Assembly (NCBI GenBank): GCA_963721645.1
Contig: CAVRJK010000002.1
Span: forward strand, 744,001 to 808,000
From: JALZKA01 sp963721645
Lineage (GTDB): Bacteria; Actinomycetota; Thermoleophilia; Solirubrobacterales; 70-9
Reading direction: 5' to 3'
DNA length: 64,000 nt
Numbering within the stretch: the first letter of the stretch is position 1; each line of letters opens with the position of its first letter. Shown here piece by piece: positions 59,073-64,000 of this stretch. Position numbers and translations under genes: made by a program. Below the pieces are notes generated by a model that made no database searches, was not told the DNA's origin, and saw only the letters and a list, made by a program, of their open reading frames with translations.

Positions 59073-60148
59073 CGGACGCTCCGCAGACATCCCGCGTACT
59101 CCACGCGATCTGGGGTTTCGGGGCTCCTTCCGAGACCTTCATCACCGACCGGATGATCGAACTGGAGCGCCTGGGATGGGAGGCGTGGGTCGCGGCAAAA
59201 TGGATCCTGCCCGACGCGGAACCCGAGTTTCCCCCAGCGGCCCGTGTGCTCGAACCTTCTCGACGGGCCGCGCTCGGCGCACGACTTTCCGGTCGGCGCC
59301 GGTCCGATCCGGCGTGGTGGCTCCGCTCGTCGATCAGCTCCGTGCGCCCCGCGCTGATCCACGCGCATTTTGGCTGGACGGCCGCCGAGGCCCTGGCGGC
59401 GGCGAGACGCCATCGGATCCCTCTCGTTGCGAGCTTTCACGGTTATGACGCGACGGTGTATCCGCGTTTCGGCTTTGGCGCGCACGAGGGTGGGGGTGTA
59501 AATCCGACATCCCCTGCAGAGGTCTACGGTGAGCTCTTCGATCAAGCCGACGCGATCCTCGCGACTTCTGACTACATCCGGGGTCGACTCGTGAGCCTGG
59601 GCTGCAACGCGCGAGTGGATGTGGTCCCGTCAGGGATCCGGCTGGAGCGTTTTCCGTTTAGGGGCCCTCGGCCTGACGAGCACCAGGATGATGAGCTGCG
59701 TCTGCTTTTTATCGGCAGGCTGGTGCCGTACAAGGGGCTCGATGTGGCGCTCCGGGCCGTCGCGCTCCTCAAGGAGGCGGGACGTCTCCGTCCGCCGACG
59801 CTCACGGTCATCGGTGACGGGCCTGCGCGGGCAGAGTTGGAAGATCTGGCGCGATCACTTGGCGTCGGCGAGCAGGTCACCTTCCTCGGAGCCAGGGATC
59901 GCGATTTCGTGCTCGAGGCGCTCCAGCGGGCAGACGTCCTGGTCGCTCCTAGCCGGACGACCGAAGCGGGCCAGGCCGAGGGGCTCGGCAACGTCGTCAA
60001 GGAAGCGCTTGCCGTGGGACTCGAGGTCGCTGTCTCGGACAACGGGGGTCTGCCCGAGGTGGTACCGGGCGAGCGCGGGCCGCAGCGGCAGCCCGGTTCC
60101 GAAAGCGGAGGCGCCCGCGCAGTCCGCTCGCGCGCTTTTTGTCCTTGA
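59069..60148 (+). CDS. Family 4-like glycosyltransferase, C-terminally truncated
   Basis: TTG start overlapping the flippase stop. GT-B fold: N-terminal half with IHAHFGWTAAEAL and SFHGYDAT, then RLLFIGRLVPYKGLDVALRA (acceptor-donor cleft), GDGPARAELE, and E-G-L-G-N-V-V-K-E-A-L for the nucleotide sugar. Near 60078-60084 the homology shifts one frame (GRSGSPVPKAEAPAQSARAL continues in the other frame), then stops abruptly where the neighbouring convergent gene begins, so about 40 residues are lacking. Likely from an exopolysaccharide locus. Confidence 0.72.
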   Translation: MTDAPQTSRVLHAIWGFGAPSETFITDRMIELERLGWEAWVAAKWILPDAEPEFPPAARVLEPSRRAALGARLSGRRRSDPAWWLRSSISSVRPALIHAHFGWTAAEALAAARRHRIPLVASFHGYDATVYPRFGFGAHEGGGVNPTSPAEVYGELFDQADAILATSDYIRGRLVSLGCNARVDVVPSGIRLERFPFRGPRPDEHQDDELRLLFIGRLVPYKGLDVALRAVALLKEAGRLRPPTLTVIGDGPARAELEDLARSLGVGEQVTFLGARDRDFVLEALQRADVLVAPSRTTEAGQAEGLGNVVKEALAVGLEVAVSDNGGLPEVVPGERGPQRQPGSESGGARAVRSRAFCP

Positions 60149-61713
60149 GGATCCGCTGTGCCGCGTTGTGTCCGGAAGCTGCCATGACTCCGCCGCCAGG
60201 ATGCGTGCCCGCGCCGCAGAGATAGAGACCCTCGAGCGGGGTCGCGTACTGGGCGAGCATGGGGGAGGGGCGCATGAACGCCATCTGCGCGAGGTCCTGC
60301 TCACCCTGGAAGATGGAGCCGCCCTGGAGGCCGAAGATGTCTTCGAGGTCCGGCGGCGCCAGAACCTCCCGCTCCAGGATCGCGCCGGGGAGGTTCGGCG
60401 CGAACTGCGCCATGTTGTCTACGCAGGTATCGCCGTAGCGCTCGCGGGCACCCTCGGGCCACTCGTCGTGGGTGGTCGGGCCGTACTGGGTGAACATCGT
60501 CGCGATCCAGCGATCGTCGTCGGTGAGCGACGGGTCGATCGAGCTGGGCACCTCGAGCTCGGTGTATGGATTCGCTGACGGCTCCCCCCGAACGGCGTCC
60601 TGCCAGGCGCGCTCCAGGTAGTCGAGCGAGGGGCAGTAGTTGACGCCGGCCGTCAGCAGGTGCTTCGAGTCCTCCTCGGTGAGCCCCTCGTAGACCGGCG
60701 GCTCGCTCAGAACCATGTTCACCTTCACCGAGGCACCGCGAGTGCGGTACGCCTCCATGTCCTCGGAGACCTCGTCTGGGAAGTTCTCGGCGCCGGCAAG
60801 GTCAAGGATGGTGGTCTTGGGGTGGGCGCCCGACGCGACGATCGGTGCGGTGTGAACGGTTCCGTCGGCGAGCGTAACTCCGATGACGCGGCCGCCGGAC
60901 GAGTCGATCGAGACGACCTCGGCGTCGGTCTGGATCGTTGCGCCCGAGGCGCGCGCGCTCGAAGCGATGGCCTCGGAAATGGCGCCCATCCCGCCGATGA
61001 CCTGGCCCCAGGAACCGATGTTCCCGTCGAGCTCTCCGAGCGCATGGTGGAGCAGGTTGTAGGCGGTGCCTGGGGTGTAGGGGCCGGCCCAGACGCCGAC
61101 CACGCCGGTCGAAGCGATCGAGCCCTTGAGGTAGTCGTTTTCGAAGAACGTGTCGAGCATGTCGCCGACGGACATCGTGAAGATGCGGACCAGCTTTTGG
61201 ACGTCGCGCTGGGACATGCCCGCGATGCGCCCGGCCTCCTTGAGGATTCCCGCGATGTCGACGGGCGCCTTCGATCCCAGGGCGGGGGGCTGGCGGATCA
61301 TCATCGGGCGGACGAAGCCGGCGGCCATGAAGAGGAGATCCTCGAACTCCTCGTAGCGCGATGCGTCCTTCTTGGAGAACTTGGCAATCGAGTCGCAGGT
61401 CTTGGCGACATCGTCGTGGAAGACGATCGGGCCGTCGGGTGTCATGGCCGCATAGGCGGGGTCGAGCGGATAGGCCTCGTAGCCGTGGCGCTTGAGCTCG
61501 AGATCGGCGACGACCTTTGGCTGAAGCATCGAGACGACGTACGAGGCGCGAGATACGCGTGCACCCGGCCAGACCTCCTCGGTCACGCAGGCGCCCCCGA
61601 GGATGTGGCGACGCTCGAGGATGAGCGTCCTGAGGCCCGCCTTCGACGAGGTAGGCGCCAGTGGTCAGGCCGTTGTGCCCGCCTCCGACCACGATCGCAT
61701 CCCAGGTGCCCAT
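59997..61713 (-). CDS. PYROXD2/phytoene-desaturase-like FAD oxidoreductase, apparent single-base frameshift
   Basis: Starts MGTWDAIVVGGGHNGLTTGAYLVE (FAD dinucleotide motif). Near 61640-61646 an extra G shifts frame; without it A-G-L-R-T-L-I-L-E-R-R-H-I-L-G-G-A-C-V-T-E-E-V-W-P-G joins the rest. The family C-terminus GAGTHPGGGVMAASGHNAAQ is intact near 60150-60210; beyond about 60140 the frame reads into antisense of the glycosyltransferase until a chance stop at 59997, so the natural stop seems lost. Divergent from the aminotransferase and sharing its operator-like element. Confidence 0.8.
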
Positions 61714-61740
61714 CTGAACGACACGCTAGCACACTCGTTC

Positions 61741-61771
61741 GATTGACTACAAAGTCAACGACAGGTACGAT
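61741..61771 (+). promoter_or_regulatory. Divergent promoter and operator-like element, leaderless start
   Basis: TTGACT (61743-61748), 17 bases, then TACGAT (61766-61771); transcription should begin close to the GTG at 61779. The -35 sits in GATTGACTACAAAGTCAAC (61741-61759), differing at three of 19 positions from the element ahead of ribD. The leftward gene has TAGCGT nine bases from its ATG, with the same element in its -35 zone. Confidence 0.65.
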
Positions 61772-61778
61772 GTCGTGC

Positions 61779-63165
61779 GTGACGAGACTCCAGGAACTCG
61801 CGAAGGAGCACCTGATGCTCCATTTCTCCGACATGACCGTCGCGCCGGAGGACATACCGGTGATCGTCCGCGGCGAGGGCTCGCACGTCTACGACGACGA
61901 CGGGAACCGCTACATCGACGGCCTTTCGGGCCTCTACTGCCTGAACCTCGGGCACTCCCACGGCGAGGAGCTCGGCGCGAAGGCAGCGGCGCAGATGTCC
62001 ACCTTGCCGTACACCTCGAACTGGACCGTCGCCCATCCGCCTGCGATCGAGCTGGCGACCAAGCTCGCCGAGATCGCCCCGGACGGGTTCGAGCGCGCCT
62101 TCTTCACCTCGGGGGGTGCCGAGGCGGTCGAGTCCGCGTACAAGATGGCCGTCCAGTACCACCAGGCAAACGGTGAGCCCCAGCGCCGCAAGGCGATTGC
62201 GCGCCGCGACGCCTATCACGGCGTTTCGCTCGGAGCCCTCTCCTTCACGGGTATCCCTGTCTGCCGCACGCCGTTCGAGCCGCTGCCCGTCCCGACTTCC
62301 CATGTCGCCTCGACCAACGCGTACCGCCACCCGGCCGGCGGCGACGAGGCCGAGTTCACCCGCGTGCTGCTCGAGGAGATCGAGGAGACGATCGCGTTCG
62401 AGCAGCCCGAGACGATCGCGATGATCATCATGGAGCCGGTGCAGAACGCCGGCGGCTCGATCGTTCCGCCCGCCGGCTACTGGGACGGCCTGCGCGAGAT
62501 CTGCGACAAGCACGGCATCCTGCTGGTCTCCGACGAGGTCATCTGCGCCTTCGGCCGCCTCGGTACCTGGTTCGGCGCCCAGCGCCTCGGCTACTCGCCG
62601 GACCTCATCACCTTCGCCAAGGGCCTGACCGGCGCCCACGCCGCGATGGGCGGCGTGATGATCTCCGACAAGGTCGCCGACGTCTTCCTCGACGGCAAGG
62701 CCGACTACCTACACGGCATCACGTTCGGCGGCCATCCCGTCGGATCGGCGATCGCCCTTGGGGCGATCGAGATCTATCGAGCGGGAGGGGATCCTCGAGA
62801 ACGTTCTCGACAACGAGCCCAAGGCGCGCGAGATGCTCGACGGCCTCTCGGACATCCCGATCGTCGGCGACGTCCGTGGCATGGGCCACTTCTTCGCGAT
62901 CGAGGTCGTAAAGGACCAGGCCACGAAGGAGCCGCTCACCGAGGCTGAGGCGAACTGGCTCCTCAAGCGCGTCCTTTCAGATCGTCTGTTCGAGAAGGGG
63001 ATGATCTGTCGCCTGGACGACCGCTCCGAGCCGATCGTCCAGATCGCGCCGCCTCTGGTCGCCGACGTAGCGCTCTTCGAGCAGATCACAGAGATCCTCC
63101 GCGACGGACTCACTCACGCAGCCGAGCGACTTGAAGCCGGAATCCCGGCCGACGTCGCGGGCTAG
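61779..63165 (+). CDS. Class III aminotransferase, apparent single-base frameshift
   Basis: PLP fold I omega-transaminase type. GTG start at 61779 favoured over the ATG at 61770, which lies in the -10 box. Features: FFTSGGAEAVESAYKMAVQYH, DAYHGVSLGALS, SDEVICAFGRLG, and the PLP Lys in FAKGLTGAHAAMGG. Near 62780-62784 an extra C shifts frame; dropping it gives I-Y-E-R-E-G-I-L-E-N-V-L, and the C-terminal domain (GDVRGMGHFFAIEV) follows to 63165. Restored length about 461. Amino donor unknown (beta-alanine, diamine or similar). Confidence 0.82.
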
Positions 63166-63201
63166 CGGCGCGCCCCGAGAGCGCCAAGTTTGGGCACTTG
63201 A

Positions 63202-63216
63202 ACCGCTTCAGGCGGT
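63202..63216. terminator. Small hairpin between convergent genes
   Basis: ACCGC-TTCAG-GCGGT lies between the stops of two converging genes. Stem of five G/C-rich pairs, no T-run. Weak support as a bidirectional terminator. Confidence 0.3.
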
Positions 63217-63253
63217 CGAATTGTCCTCGATCCACATCGACGCCCCCTTGCGG

Positions 63254-64000
63254 CTAGCGGCGCGCCAGGGCGTCGACGGCGACCACACCGTTTGGTCCGG
63301 CCAGCAATGGGTTTACCTCGACGAGGCTCAGGTCCTCTTCGAGCATGAGCTCGGAGATCCGGGTCGCGGCGATGGCGACGGCGGCTACGTCCACGCCGGG
63401 GTTGCCGCGGCCGCCTTGGAGGAGCTTCGAGCCCCGTAAGGATCCCAGGGCCTCCTCGACGCGTGCGGGGGAGGCGGGCAGGGGTATCACGATGACGTCG
63501 TCGAGGGCCTCGGTCCAGATCCCGCCGAGCCCGATCACAAGTGCCGGGACGACGCCGTCGGCCCGCGCGGCGACGATCAGCTCGATACCCCCCGGAGGAG
63601 CCATCTCCTCGACCAGCAGCTCGGCGCCAAGGGCCTCTGGGAGGGAGAGGATGCGCGCTGCCTCGTCGGCGAGCTCCGCTTCGGTCGCGATGCCAAGGGC
63701 GAGCGCACCGACGTCCGACTTGTGCTGGATCGTCGGGCCGGAGAGCTTGAGTGCGACGGGCCACTCGATCCCCTTTGCGAGTCGTACGCACTCCTCGGCA
63801 CTCCGCGCCCGGCGCCCTTCGGGCACTGGAACTCCGGCGGCATGAAGTAAGCCTTTCGTCCCGGCCTCCGACAGCCACAGGCCCGGATCCGTGCGATTGG
63901 GCGTGACCTTCGACGCGATCGCCCGCAGCCGTTCGGGGCTGGCGTGTGAGCGCCGCAGCTCACGAGCGCACAGGATCGCGGTCGAGACTCCACCGACCGA
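63254..64000 (-). CDS. NDP-forming acyl-CoA synthetase (ACD type), ATP-grasp part, 5' end outside window
   Basis: The frame runs open to the window edge, so the start lies beyond 64000. The visible part has the helix L-S-E-A-G-T-K-G-L-L-H-A-A-G-V-P-V-P ahead of an ATP-grasp fold (WPVALKLSGPTIQHKSDVGAL, then GIELIVAARADGVVPALVIGLGGIWTE in pieces) and ends LSLVEVNPLLAGPNGVVAVDAL. This matches ADP-forming acetyl/acyl-CoA synthetases, which conserve thioester energy as ATP. Convergent with the aminotransferase. Confidence 0.85.
   Translation of the reverse strand, partial: SVGGVSTAILCARELRRSHASPERLRAIASKVTPNRTDPGLWLSEAGTKGLLHAAGVPVPEGRRARSAEECVRLAKGIEWPVALKLSGPTIQHKSDVGALALGIATEAELADEAARILSLPEALGAELLVEEMAPPGGIELIVAARADGVVPALVIGLGGIWTEALDDVIVIPLPASPARVEEALGSLRGSKLLQGGRGNPGVDVAAVAIAATRISELMLEEDLSLVEVNPLLAGPNGVVAVDALARR

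Noticed and set aside
1..64000. CRISPR arrays
   Set aside because: No regularly spaced direct repeats and no cas genes were seen; the scattered palindromes are irregularly spaced.

Overview
The window is a 64 kb stretch of GC-rich bacterial chromosome. Gene order and content point to the Actinomycetota, plausibly a Thermoleophilia/Solirubrobacterales-type lineage. The evidence is the long actinobacterial housekeeping syntenies, many GTG/TTG starts, four-base stop/start overlaps, zinc-binding L28 and L32 variants, a FliA/WhiG-type sigma factor, and many -10-like hexamers 6 to 12 bases before start codons. The class-level placement is inference; I could not run a phylogeny. No stretch longer than 300 bases lacks a gene.

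Bases 1-20000: the end of priA, then a translation/cofactor run (def, fmt, rsmB, a zinc-ribbon protein, rpe), a leftward pair (K+/H+ antiporter, flippase-like membrane protein), the riboflavin operon ribD-ribE-ribBA-ribH, rpmB, a phosphodiesterase, a FakA-like DAK2 protein, recG-rsmD-coaD, and DUF177. A REP-associated tyrosine transposase (RAYT) at 19834-20292 is bracketed by two inverted copies of a GAGGGGTCAGACCCCTC palindrome. At least four further copies lie elsewhere in the window, three of them directly behind stop codons and one inside rsmB.

Bases 20400-38300: rpmF-plsX-acpP-rnc-smc-ftsY, a large LuxR ATPase, a secreted P-domain protein, then ffh-rpsP-khpA-trmD-rplS-lepB-rnhB-yraN-comM-dprA-thiD. 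In this classical run the RNase III lacks several catalytic residues, the SMC is only about 789 residues with no recognisable hinge, and rimM is missing from its usual place, where a REP copy sits instead.

Bases 38300-49000: ilvD, a phospholipid acyltransferase and an epimerase, an L,D-transpeptidase, a Xer recombinase, the sigma factor, an EF-G-like GTPase, an RNase HI and a permease.

Bases 49000-64000 are accessory: tRNA-Gly, a hemerythrin-like protein, a tightly overlapping leftward operon (SbnA-like PLP synthase, FAD/NAD(P) protein, Y4yA-type PLP decarboxylase-like protein) preceded by a Tat-exported amine oxidase, tRNA-Cys, a chromate transporter, a glyoxalase-like protein, a polysaccharide-locus fragment truncated at both ends, and a divergent pair (PYROXD2-like oxidoreductase and class III aminotransferase). 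The shared promoter region of that pair carries almost the same 19-bp operator-like element as the ribD promoter. The window ends in an NDP-forming acyl-CoA synthetase.

Seven genes (lepB, comM, hemerythrin, glyoxalase-like, glycosyltransferase, PYROXD2-like, aminotransferase) each look interrupted by one extra base. That pattern suggests indel errors in the assembly more than real pseudogenes.
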